A stretch of 64,000 nt of DNA from Phycisphaerales bacterium (GTDB lineage Bacteria > Planctomycetota > Phycisphaerae > Phycisphaerales > UBA1924). The DNA lies in contig JAVJNT010000001.1 of the NCBI GenBank assembly GCA_040217175.1, positions 806,001 to 870,000 on the forward strand. The letters run 5' to 3'. The notes under the pieces were generated by a model that ran no database searches, was not told the DNA's origin, and saw only the letters and a program-made list of their open reading frames with translations. Made by a program: the position numbers and the translations under genes. This document shows, one piece after another, positions 55,501 to 64,000 of this stretch. The stretch's first letter is position 1. Every line of letters starts with the position of its first letter.

Positions 55501-56782
55501 CGGGCTGGCCATTCACGGCAGCGCGGGCGTTCGCCCTGACGTGGAGCGGTTGATCCGCGACGACTTCGGCGTTCAGGGTCGTGCCTGAGAGATCGATCGT
55601 CGCGTCGCCCTCGGTGCTGGGTACGACGAGGCGTGAGCTTCCAAGGCTGGTTCGGACGACGGCTTCGAGTTCCGCGAGCTTCGGCGAAGCCCCGTCGCCG
55701 GGCAGCGTAAATTCCTGGACGGTGAGCTCGACGCGACCGGCTTGCACCACGCGAACGCCCTGCGCCGGCAACACGATCTCTCTGATGGCGTCGTTGGCAA
55801 GGAATGCGCTCGCATCGATCTCGATCGAACCGGGAGACGCCAGGCGGATTGCGCCATCACCCTGAGCGAATTCGAACGATGCCTGCACCGTTTCGGAGAC
55901 AAGCACCGCCGTCGTGTTCGTGGGCAGGCCCGATGCAAGCTCGGCGTCGAGGTTCAGCGACAGCCCGCCACGAGCGGCGACCATGGCCGACTGGGCGATC
56001 GCATCGTTGCCGCTGATAGCAGCGAGCGTCTCGGCGTACTCGGGCGTCATCTCCGTCACGGCTGCGCTCGCAGCACCGGTAAAGCCGTCGAGGTCGACGT
56101 CGGCGCTCGCCTCGAATCGACCGCCGCTTGCCGCCGCCGAGATCTCCGAGCGGGCCGATGGGTGCTTCGTCGGCATCGTGAGCGTGCCCGAGAGCGCCGC
56201 CTCGGTGCGAGTGCCTTCGGCCCGCAACTCACCTTCGAGCCCGGCGACCGCGAGCGTCGACGAGCCCTCGCGGGTCAACGCCAGGTCAAGACCGTCGAGC
56301 ATGACGCGGGCGAACGGCAGCTCGATCGGGCCGTCGCGCTCGGGGTCTTCGGCCTTCGGTTCGTTGCTCCGCTCCAGGCCGAGAGCGCGCTCCAGATTCG
56401 TCGTGCCATCCTCGTACAGGCGAACCGTCGCCCATCCGTCGACGACGATGTCCTGCTCGACGTTGAAATCGAGTAGGCCAAGAAGCCCGCCACCGGTGCG
56501 CGCCGAAACCGTCGCGACGTGCTCGCCTTCGGCGTCATGGAGCGAGGCATGCTGGAGGTTTATCTCGCCGGTCCACGACAGCGAGACTTCTTCGACGTCG
56601 AGGCTCCCCGGGACGTCGAGGCTGCGAACGACCGCGGGCGCAAGCGCTCCGATGATCACCGGCCCGCCGACGGCCACGATGAGCAACAGCACGGCGACGG
56701 TGGCAACGAAGCCGATCGCGATCTTGCGGAGCCGGTGGCGGCGGCGTGGCGGCTTCGAGTCTGACGCGACAGCGTCGGGCAT
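52559..56782 (-). CDS. AsmA-like giant envelope protein
   Basis: A 1407-residue protein. One N-terminal membrane helix (IAIGFVATVAVLLLIVAVGG) is followed by a very long, beta-rich periplasmic part with Thr/Ser/Ala-rich segments, such as ATVRLYEDGTTNLERALGLE and VMLDGLDLALTREGSSTLAV. It closes with an AsmA/TamB-type C-terminal region (LPLGDLELESEGTVNLVQNT, WRVTGELTSPSIRPAPQELI). Such proteins are thought to bridge inner and outer membranes for lipid transport. GGAGG lies 11 nt before ATG 56782. Upstream ATGs at 56800 and 56809 lack a good ribosome site. Confidence 0.75.
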   Translation of the reverse strand: MPDAVASDSKPPRRRHRLRKIAIGFVATVAVLLLIVAVGGPVIIGALAPAVVRSLDVPGSLDVEEVSLSWTGEINLQHASLHDAEGEHVATVSARTGGGLLGLLDFNVEQDIVVDGWATVRLYEDGTTNLERALGLERSNEPKAEDPERDGPIELPFARVMLDGLDLALTREGSSTLAVAGLEGELRAEGTRTEAALSGTLTMPTKHPSARSEISAAASGGRFEASADVDLDGFTGAASAAVTEMTPEYAETLAAISGNDAIAQSAMVAARGGLSLNLDAELASGLPTNTTAVLVSETVQASFEFAQGDGAIRLASPGSIEIDASAFLANDAIREIVLPAQGVRVVQAGRVELTVQEFTLPGDGASPKLAELEAVVRTSLGSSRLVVPSTEGDATIDLSGTTLNAEVVADQPLHVRANARAAVNGQPEGTLSLDGRLDIASLANLGETGIDVASLARGIPSLELTLRTVPVVAATPWLAALEDAGIDLPAITGDTIDASVAWSARGEGSADVTIGLQAPHVRASADATWSTEAILLNSPATVQVARPSAVAGPWLPDGWAMRNGEGLSATIKELRLPMAGFRPELASATVDAQLRTEGVSVTRPDGPPLGIGSLELDLTSSASQSQLQLVATPMLGEEAASLNADLRTAGLDGLFGGESFEAPAILGSVTFAGPTRLARSFPIDAAGRPLHAWLNDAVGPNVTLTLNLTDPPEGDLIAGELAVDAQHVKAAATGLRASTSRVAVAGVGVRATPSQALWKAIAPMAGMEGSTLAQTSALVLDAGPAAVSFGGGQDALAGLDQTPLTLRAQRDIRINGVPTGQPNESGERPSTDVVLSGLRAEVNSIGRAISGRSKLQSSLDLSVQSPEMGGIAVVNAVASSDEGGNLDATATIEEFSIRKAFMLAGVGGGGVDAATGSLGQTGRIVVEARAAATPQAALPWSPQRVSVSLSTPRLESSQPIVARFTRETIELTQPTTITWTPDAAWLASAIGAEVTTVEPLQIRLDRVAVGNPLTEGVGLLDPTRVNLDASLDAKGATIAIAERPAIELDEVTGRVRRVAQSTYGITANASTARGGTLELNGLLQNPADAQGRLALESAEVRGTLKGNDIPVALADAMSNTDGLLADSLGPLVDLDAEIQHGRLIPGEPPSADLRFSVRGPRADASGYGRLENHLIVMTEPQTILTVREVRPEIAERFSQIIPELLQVEKRPEDGPAIIRTEGLQIPTNGEWVHGQGDVTIALGTARFRSSSVLSSVLKATGQREQGSLGRRIAPIHVTMKDGVITYDPFTLPLGDLELESEGTVNLVQNTMDVLVWIPVAALSDEAAGRFNTGLGSALGRSVPGFGRISTVPWRVTGELTSPSIRPAPQELIRRRGSEFLGPLLSPGESIQDLLGIPRSRRDDSGGG

Positions 56783-56849
56783 GGCGGCTTGGTCCTCCAT
56801 TGCCAGCATAGAGAGCGTCGAACAGCACAGCCCGGCGATGAAACTGGAT

Positions 56850-57647
56850 TTACCGCGTGTCGGTGCATGGTCGGCGGCTGTTGGCGAACCTGCAGCGGCG
56901 GAGCCCCAGCCACGCAAAGAACTCGAAGAACAGGAACCCCAGGACGGAGAGGAGGATTCCCAGCGCCGCAAGGGCCATGATCCACGCCGGGGGGTCACCG
57001 AACGGCGGTCTGCCAAGCAGTGGGCCGACTTCGACCTCAAAGCTCCAGGCCAGCGGCAGCACCAACGCGGCCCCCAGGCCCGTCACGAGCCAGCCGGCGG
57101 CCCCGTGCCGAACAATCGCCTGCGCGAGCGTGGGGTGCATGCGAAACCCCGATCGAGCGCCAAAAACCACCAGCCCGCGTGCCTCGATCCACGTCAGCAC
57201 CGCCAGCCCGGCGGCGGCGACCGGCGTCAGCAGCAGGCCGAGCACCACACCGAGTGCAAGTGAACCGACCACGCTCCCGGGCGTCCAGACTGTCGAGCCG
57301 CCGCTGGGGAGCGAACGGTGCACTTCGAACGCCAAGAGGAGACCGACGCCCATGAGCTGGCCGAGGGGCAATGCCGCCAGCAGCACGAGGCCGCGGATGC
57401 GGGGCGGAGCGACCTTCATCACATCGAGCGTCTCCAGCGGGCGCCGGACGACCAACCACGCGGTGACGAGCCCGGATCCGACTCCGGGCCGATTCTGCGT
57501 CGGCGTGCCGGTTCGGCGATCGGGCAGGCTGGGAGCAATGGGTGAGCCGCACTCGGGGCAGACCGAGTCGCTCGCCAGGCCCTCGATCACGTAGCCGCAA
57601 CGCTCACAAAGCAGTGTCTGGGGGTCTTGTGGCCGGCTTGCAGTCAC
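56850..57647 (-). CDS. Zinc-ribbon integral membrane protein
   Basis: A 265-residue protein. An N-terminal zinc ribbon (LCERCGYVIEGLASDSVCPE, CGSP, so CxxC...CxxC) is followed by a Pro-rich linker (DRRTGTPTQNRPG) and about five membrane helices (GLVLLAALPLGQLMGVGLLL; AALGILLSVLGFLFFEFFAW). This layout recurs in planctomycete membrane proteins of unknown role. It lies 67 nt upstream of the AsmA-like gene on the same strand. Confidence 0.68.
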   Translation of the reverse strand: MTASRPQDPQTLLCERCGYVIEGLASDSVCPECGSPIAPSLPDRRTGTPTQNRPGVGSGLVTAWLVVRRPLETLDVMKVAPPRIRGLVLLAALPLGQLMGVGLLLAFEVHRSLPSGGSTVWTPGSVVGSLALGVVLGLLLTPVAAAGLAVLTWIEARGLVVFGARSGFRMHPTLAQAIVRHGAAGWLVTGLGAALVLPLAWSFEVEVGPLLGRPPFGDPPAWIMALAALGILLSVLGFLFFEFFAWLGLRRCRFANSRRPCTDTR

Positions 57648-57794
57648 GGGGGATGGTACGACGGGGCTGGCACCCCCCCTGCGTGCGGGGTAGGCGGGAT
57701 ATCCGCCGCGATCGTCAGAATCGATGAAGTCGGCCCAAGGCCCGGCCGATGCCTCTGGTACGGCCCGCTTGAGCGGCCTCCAGGAGACACGTCC

Positions 57795-58253
57795 ATGGCA
57801 CCCTGCGACGCATCCCCGTTCGATTCGACGACGCCCAACCCGATCCCCCTACGCGAGCGGCGCCGCCACCCGAGATTCAGCGTGCCTCCGATGTACAGCC
57901 CGATCGCGGCGCGCACGCTCGACAGCGACGAATTCGCCTTCGAAGGCCACGCGTACGACGTGAGCGAGGGCGGGCTGCAGTTCGAGCTCGATCGCCCCTT
58001 CGAGCCCGGCACGCGCCTGGCCCTGCGCATCGAGTTACCGGGTGCGATGGCCTTCGGCCGCTCTCCCCACGACGGGCCTGGTCGCGACGCCGGCCCCGGC
58101 CGGGCGATCTTCGTGTTCGCCACGGTGGTGTGGGTGTCCGACGAGGAGTTTGGCCCGGCCCGGATGGCGGCGGTGTTCAACATGTTCTGCCGCGCGGGCG
58201 ACAAGGACCGGCTCAAGCGTGCGCTCGCGCAGACCATGGCTCGTGCTGCATAA
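57795..58253 (+). CDS. PilZ domain protein
   Basis: A 152-residue cyclic-di-GMP binding candidate. The PilZ signature is present in part: RERRRHPRFSVPPMYSPIAA carries the RxxxR-type motif (RRRHPR), and a later DVSEGGLQFELD carries the D/NxSxxG motif. The strand TRLALRIELPGA follows, with an insertion rich in Gly and Asp (RSPHDGPGRDAGPGR). It could bind c-di-GMP and regulate pilus or envelope functions. AGGAGA lies 7 nt before ATG 57795, and a terminator follows. Confidence 0.8.
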   Translation: MAPCDASPFDSTTPNPIPLRERRRHPRFSVPPMYSPIAARTLDSDEFAFEGHAYDVSEGGLQFELDRPFEPGTRLALRIELPGAMAFGRSPHDGPGRDAGPGRAIFVFATVVWVSDEEFGPARMAAVFNMFCRAGDKDRLKRALAQTMARAA

Positions 58254-58270
58254 GCACGACGCTCGGATGA

Positions 58271-59997
<1,727 letters not shown>

Positions 59998-59998
59998 C

Positions 59999-60883
59999 TC
60001 AGGCGGCGCCGACGGGCACGCCCACGATGGCGATGCCCCGGCGGTCGGCCTCGGCGATGACGTCGTCCTTGTCGATCATGATGACGTCGCCCGCGGCCAG
60101 CGCCAGGCAGCCCGCGCCGGCGTCGTGCATCCGCTCGATGGTCGTGACGCCGATCGTCGGAACGTCGCTGCGGCGGTCGTGCCCGCACCGGGCGCCCTTG
60201 CACAGCGTCCAGCCCTTGGCCTTGCAGAGTGCGCCGGCACGCTCGATCATGCGGTCGGTGCCCTCAACCGCCTCGACCGCGATGATGTCCCGCTCGCGAA
60301 CGGCGACGGCCTGGCCGATGTCGAGCCGCAGCAGATCAACCAGCTGTGGCCAGACGAAGTCGACGTCTGCCTGCTGGGCGCTCGTGGGCTGACGGCCGGT
60401 CATCACGCCCGCGTCGGCCAGCTCCTTGGGGATCGACGTCGTCGAGTCGAGCAGCTGCACGCCGCAGCGCTCCAGCTCGTCTGCGATGGCGCCGAGCACG
60501 GCGTACGACCGACGGTCGTGCCGAAGCTTGCGGTGCCAGGCAAGCAGCGTCGGCATGTCGGGCACGTTGCGCACCATGCGTAGCGGATCGTGCATCAGCT
60601 TGGCCTTGTCGACCTTGCCAACCATGATGGCGTGGCGGACGTTTCGACGCGCCAGGGCTCGGCCCCAGCCGCCCACCCGGAACAGCCCGACCTCGTGGAA
60701 GCTGTCGCAGAGCTTCGGCAGCTCGGATTCGTACATGTTGGCCAGGCCGATGCCGTGGATGCGGTGCCCGATCTCGCGCAGGCCCTCGGCCACGATGATC
60801 GGCAGCCGGCCCGCGCCCGCGATAAGCCCGATGGCCGTGGGCGGCGTTGGCGGATCGGGCAGGATGACGAGCGGACGGGGCAC
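59999..60883 (-). CDS. lpxI: UDP-2,3-diacylglucosamine pyrophosphatase LpxI
   Basis: A 294-residue enzyme of lipid A synthesis (DUF1009 family) that releases UMP from UDP-diacylglucosamine; it replaces LpxH in some lineages. The family opening AIGLIAGAGRLPIIVAEGLR, the PxxRVGKV-like block FRVGGWGRALARRNV, MVGKVDKAKLMHD, and the C-terminal GRVEGTD-like VEAVEGTDRMIERAGALC and MIDKDDVIAEADRRGIAIVG are present. GTG 60883 has GGGAG 9 nt upstream. Its presence implies a lipid A outer membrane. Confidence 0.9.
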   Translation of the reverse strand: MPRPLVILPDPPTPPTAIGLIAGAGRLPIIVAEGLREIGHRIHGIGLANMYESELPKLCDSFHEVGLFRVGGWGRALARRNVRHAIMVGKVDKAKLMHDPLRMVRNVPDMPTLLAWHRKLRHDRRSYAVLGAIADELERCGVQLLDSTTSIPKELADAGVMTGRQPTSAQQADVDFVWPQLVDLLRLDIGQAVAVRERDIIAVEAVEGTDRMIERAGALCKAKGWTLCKGARCGHDRRSDVPTIGVTTIERMHDAGAGCLALAAGDVIMIDKDDVIAEADRRGIAIVGVPVGAA

Positions 60884-61026
60884 GGATCGCTTCTCCCAGG
60901 TGCGAGCGAACGCGGGGATCGGGATTATTGCGCGAACGAGGCCTCCGGGAGGCAGCGAACCAATCAACGTCCAAACAACCACGCCTCGGCTCAATCCCAG
61001 CGGCTTTCCGGGCCGATGGAACCGCC

Positions 61027-61257
61027 GTGAGCAGCCAACAGGCATCGACCAACGAGCACGGCGGCGGGCAGAACCAGGTGCAGGGCCGGCCCTGGATCGG
61101 CGTGCGATTTACCTGTGCCGGGGCCTACGTCCGCTCGTACCGGGCGCCCGACGCGGCTTGCTACGTCGCCCGCTGCCCGCGCTGCGGCATGACCTGTCGC
61201 TTCCCGGTCGGGCCGGGCGGCACCAGCAGCCGGCTGTTCGACGCATCGTGCCGGTGA
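61027..61257 (+). CDS. Small zinc-ribbon protein
   Basis: A 76-residue protein. The Cys pattern is CxxCGxxC (ARCPRCGMTCRFPVG) plus two more Cys (FTCAG and the C-terminal DASCR), suggesting a metal-binding module. There is no signal peptide. GTG 61027 is the start; the ribosome site is weak. No family is recognised. It is divergent from lpxI. Confidence 0.55.
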   Translation: MSSQQASTNEHGGGQNQVQGRPWIGVRFTCAGAYVRSYRAPDAACYVARCPRCGMTCRFPVGPGGTSSRLFDASCR

Positions 61258-61306
61258 TGGCCCCAGGCCCTGCCGACGCCGTGGCACGTCTCGCGTAAAG
61301 TGCTGC

Positions 61307-61879
61307 GTGGCAAACCTCCCCGGCATCACCATCGGTCGACCGAATGAATCCTGCGCTGCAAGCGGCCGGGCCCTTTTCCCGGGCGACCGCATCGTTTCGG
61401 TGTTGCTCGTCGACCCCGCCGAGGGATCGTCGAGGCTGGACGTTGCCGAAGGGGCGTGGCAAGACGGCTGGCGGCCCGAGGCCGGCGAGCACGGCGACGT
61501 CGTCGCCATCTGGCGCGGCGTAGTGCCCCAGCCCAAGGACAAGGACAACGCCCGGCCCGTCGACGACGAAGACCTTGTGGCGTTGTTCGACCAGATCGCC
61601 GAGCCCGAGGACGAGCAGGCCATCGAGCTTCGGTACGTGCTGGCGTGGATGCTCGTGCGGCGTCGGCGCCTGCGGCTGGAGGGCCAGCGCAAGGGGAGGC
61701 TGCGCGTCCGCCGCGTAACGGCCACCGGGGCATACATCGATGGCGAGCCGGTCGACGTTGCCGATCCGGGCCTCGACGAGGATCAGCTCGAGCAGGCCAT
61801 GGAACGCGTGGCGGCGCTGCTGCTAGGCGAGCCCGAGGCGCCAGCGCAGCCGGCACAGCAAGCCGAGGAGGCTTCGTGA
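61307..61879 (+). CDS. Conserved-looking hypothetical protein
   Basis: A 190-residue protein of unknown function. It starts with a Zn-ribbon-free acidic domain (PGITIGRPNESCAASGRALF, WQDGWRPEAGEHGDVVAIWR), then a helical block (EQAIELRYVLAWMLVRRRRL) and a basic strand (RLEGQRKGRLRVRRVTATGA), and ends in a Glu/Ala-rich tail. GTG 61307 has only a weak ribosome site. Its stop overlaps the next gene as GTGA, so it belongs to an operon with the lipoprotein gene. Confidence 0.6.
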   Translation: MANLPGITIGRPNESCAASGRALFPGDRIVSVLLVDPAEGSSRLDVAEGAWQDGWRPEAGEHGDVVAIWRGVVPQPKDKDNARPVDDEDLVALFDQIAEPEDEQAIELRYVLAWMLVRRRRLRLEGQRKGRLRVRRVTATGAYIDGEPVDVADPGLDEDQLEQAMERVAALLLGEPEAPAQPAQQAEEAS

Positions 61880-62787
61880 GGCGGGCGGCGTCGATCGTGC
61901 TGCTGGCGCTCGCCTGCGTCGCGGGCTGCAATTGTGCGGGCAGGCCCGAGGTTCCCGAGCCCTTCCAAGGCGAGCAGATCAGCCTCGACGACTACACCTA
62001 CGAGCAGGTCGCAACCGCCATGAACCAGCGGGCCGAGCGGCTGCAACGCTTCTGGGCGGCCACCATCACCACCGTGTGGTACATCGGCGAGCAGGGCGAG
62101 GACGAGGTCGAGCAGCTCGACGGCGATCTGCACATCGTCCAGCCCGACAAGATCGCGCTGAGTCTGCGCAAGGTCAGCGTCGACGGTGCAGCGCTTGGCG
62201 CGAACGAACGCTACTACTGGTACATCGATCTCCTCGCCGACGATCCGATTGCCTCCATCGGCACGCACGAGAAGGCCAATCCCGACCGTCTCGCCGACTT
62301 GGGCGTGCCGGTGCATCCGCTCGACCTCTTGCTGCTGCTTGGATTCTCTTCGGTGCCCGAAGAACCCATGAATCCTGAGAGGCCACTTCGACTGTCGCCG
62401 CTGGGGACTCGGTTGGTCCTGTCGGCGCCGGCCCGATGGGGCGTGGTCGAATACACCCTTGACCCGGAGACGCTTGAGCCCGATCGCATCGAGATCCGTC
62501 GAGATCCACGCAGCGACCCGGTGCTGACGGCCGACATGCTCGACGGCGACGTCATGTTCGATGATCGGATCGATCGCGAGTTGCCAAGCGTTGCCATCCC
62601 CGAGCGCGTGCTCATCGATGTACCGATGCTCGACGCCCGCGTGCAGATCCGCTTCCTCGGGGCCCAGTCAAGCCGGCGCCGGCCGGACGAGCGGGCCTTC
62701 GACCTCGGACAGACGATGTCGCGTTACGGCATTCGGCTCAAGCGCGACCTCGACGTGGTGCACGCCCGCGAGATAGATCAGCGATGA
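61876..62787 (+). CDS. Putative lipoprotein of unknown function
   Basis: A 303-residue lipoprotein. The signal sequence ends in the lipobox LACVAGC (Cys about 18), with GAGGAGG 5 nt before GTG 61876. The mature part contains LQRFWAATITTVWYIGEQGE, DLHIVQPDKIALSLRKVSVD and YYWYIDLLADDPIASIG, a LolA/LolB-like beta character (large hydrophobic-binding barrels look like this), but without a specific match. It is the middle of a three-gene operon linked by overlapping start and stop codons. Confidence 0.65.
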   Translation: MRRAASIVLLALACVAGCNCAGRPEVPEPFQGEQISLDDYTYEQVATAMNQRAERLQRFWAATITTVWYIGEQGEDEVEQLDGDLHIVQPDKIALSLRKVSVDGAALGANERYYWYIDLLADDPIASIGTHEKANPDRLADLGVPVHPLDLLLLLGFSSVPEEPMNPERPLRLSPLGTRLVLSAPARWGVVEYTLDPETLEPDRIEIRRDPRSDPVLTADMLDGDVMFDDRIDRELPSVAIPERVLIDVPMLDARVQIRFLGAQSSRRRPDERAFDLGQTMSRYGIRLKRDLDVVHAREIDQR

Positions 62788-64000
62788 GCGCGCTCCGACC
62801 GTCGCTGCTTGCGATGATGCTCGTGCTCGTGCTCGCAGGCGATGGGCTGGCACAGATGGTCGCCGGCTCGCCGGGCGGCACGCAGCCCTCGGGCGAGCAC
62901 GCGTGGGCCGTCACGCCCTCGACGACGTCGAGCGAGTGGGCGTTGTGGCACGTACCGCCGCGCGTCGGCACCAACGGCGCGGCCGACGGCGCGATCCGGG
63001 TCGTCGATTCGCTGGAGCGAAGGCCCGCGGCGGTCGCCGCGGCGGGAGGCCGCGTGTGGCTTGCCTTCGCGGGCATCGGCAACGAGCCGGGCTACGGCAT
63101 CTTCACCGCCGCCGTGCAGCCGGGCGCGATCGACGGCACGTGGTACTCGGGGTCGGGCGGCCGCCTGGCCTCGTCGAGCTTCTTGCCGACGGAGGGTCGC
63201 CTCATTGCAATGGCGGCTCAGAGCGCGGGTCCGATGGCGCTCGTCGAATTGACCAACGGCGCGCACGAGGTCGCTTGGCTCGATCGCGGACGCTGGATGG
63301 GCAGCGCGGGTCCGGTGCTCGACGACGCGCCGTCGCCGCAGGCCATCGGCGTCTCTCGCAAGGGCGTCGTGAAGCTGGCCTCGATCGGCGACGGGGCACT
63401 CACGCTGTGGACCGCCCAGATCCCGACCGAAGAATCCGGTGGTCCCTCGGTCTTCCAGTTGCGCGATCCGTCCGAGTTGCTCGAGCCCGCGAGTTCGCAG
63501 CCGGGCGAGCAAGGGAAGCCCATCGAGCTCGAGTGGGCGCGGCAGACGCTCCTACTGCCGACTTCCGCGACCGGCTCGCGCGTGATCGCCGGCCCGGTCT
63601 CGCTCGGGCCGCGTGTGCTGCTCGCCGCTTCGCAGGACGGCAAGGCCACCGTCTTCGAGATCGAGGGCCAAGCCGTACGGCCCGTTTATGCCGCGGACGG
63701 CGCTGCCGTCGCCTTCCTCACCAGCGCCCGTCGCGGGATCTACGTGCGCCTGAGCGAACGCCCCGAATCGGCCGAGGGACGGGCGGCAACGAGCCTCGAA
63801 CTCGAGGAATTCTCGCTCGACTCCGGACGCACGCTCTACGTGGGACCTGCAGTCTTCGACGGACCCGTTTCGCCCAGCGACCTTCGGATCCTGCTCGTGC
63901 TGATGGTGCTCGTCAGCGCGTCGCTCTTGCTCTTCGTCGTGCGGACGTCCAACGAAAGCAAGCCCTTCGCGGCGCCGCCGGGCTGCGTGCTCGCGCCGCC
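62784..64000 (+). CDS. Membrane protein with large periplasmic domain (3' end outside window)
   Basis: The frame is open from ATG 62784 to the window end (405 complete codons seen). A signal peptide (LLAMMLVLVLAGDGLAQ) precedes a propeller-like domain with repeats (AWLDRGRWMGSAGPVLDDAP, KASVFEIEGQAVRP-like segments), and one membrane helix follows at residues about 370-390 (LRILLVLMVLVSASLLLFVV). The sequence after this (ESKPFAAPPGCVLAPP) is where the next domain begins but it is cut off. Its ATG overlaps the lipoprotein stop (ATGA). Confidence 0.65.
   Translation, partial: MSALRPSLLAMMLVLVLAGDGLAQMVAGSPGGTQPSGEHAWAVTPSTTSSEWALWHVPPRVGTNGAADGAIRVVDSLERRPAAVAAAGGRVWLAFAGIGNEPGYGIFTAAVQPGAIDGTWYSGSGGRLASSSFLPTEGRLIAMAAQSAGPMALVELTNGAHEVAWLDRGRWMGSAGPVLDDAPSPQAIGVSRKGVVKLASIGDGALTLWTAQIPTEESGGPSVFQLRDPSELLEPASSQPGEQGKPIELEWARQTLLLPTSATGSRVIAGPVSLGPRVLLAASQDGKATVFEIEGQAVRPVYAADGAAVAFLTSARRGIYVRLSERPESAEGRAATSLELEEFSLDSGRTLYVGPAVFDGPVSPSDLRILLVLMVLVSASLLLFVVRTSNESKPFAAPPGCVLAP

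Noticed and set aside
56783-57040. Longer N-terminus for the AsmA-like protein
   Set aside because: The open frame overlaps the zinc-ribbon gene, lacks a ribosome site, and the helix begins shortly after ATG 56782, which has GGAGG.

Overview
The window looks like chromosomal DNA from a high-GC Gram-negative planctomycete, most likely of the class Phycisphaerae (order Phycisphaerales). This is an inference, because no rRNA gene is present. It rests on high GC with strong G/C preference at third codon positions, secreted proteins that end in paired DGDG-type dockerin-like repeats (the 'GC-type dockerin' ending known from this group), an LpxI-type lipid A enzyme, lipoproteins, an outer-membrane barrel, an AsmA-like protein, and many housekeeping genes scattered outside their usual operons. 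There is no prophage, insertion sequence, CRISPR array, rRNA or recognisable tRNA.

Layout. 1-6300: the end of pheT, an unusually long leuS, an outer-membrane barrel gene, arfB and tsaB. 6400-10560: a three-gene signalling set (HTH-receiver, HDOD-histidine kinase, pseudo-receiver-GAF). 10600-14900: ybeY, a CorC-type protein, rsmD, a low-GC orphan, and atpG with no other ATP synthase gene. 14900-20100: a broken dockerin-type gene, PH-domain and AI-2E-type membrane proteins, a phosphodiesterase, an acetyltransferase and pheS. 20100-25100: a 21-bp tandem repeat, a large FG-GAP/VCBS dockerin protein, an FAH-family enzyme and a fasciclin protein. 25100-41400: housekeeping genes (tig, guaB, purH, ribE, ruvC, purL, rnhA) with a BamB-like lipoprotein, a Bax-inhibitor-like protein, an HNH nuclease, an NtrC-type regulator, an XRE-cupin regulator and a cluster of tiny genes. 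41500-48240: a type IV pilus/pseudopilin operon. 48240-49600: a second dockerin protein. 49700-52560: dnaX, a small membrane protein, ybaB and a NUDIX gene. 52560-57650: an AsmA-like giant and a zinc-ribbon membrane protein. 57700-64000: a PilZ protein, obgE, an FtsJ/TlyA-like methyltransferase, lpxI and a run of envelope-associated unknowns.

The most striking element is in dnaX. The zero frame stops after 378 codons. Directly before the stop is a textbook -1 frameshift signal: a GGAG Shine-Dalgarno-like element, 8 nt, the slippery heptamer GGGAAAA, 6 nt, then a 14-bp GC-rich stem with one mismatch. The -1 frame is open for 78 more codons and encodes a Pro/Ala-rich tail. The polarity is opposite to E. 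coli, where the frameshift makes the short form. The same DnaX also lacks the zinc-binding cysteine module. Other points worth pursuing are the pilin-operon protein with about eight calcium-binding-type loops, the operator-like region between the XRE-cupin regulator and a 40-residue membrane peptide, the 21-bp repeat, and the dispersal of pheS/pheT and of atpG.
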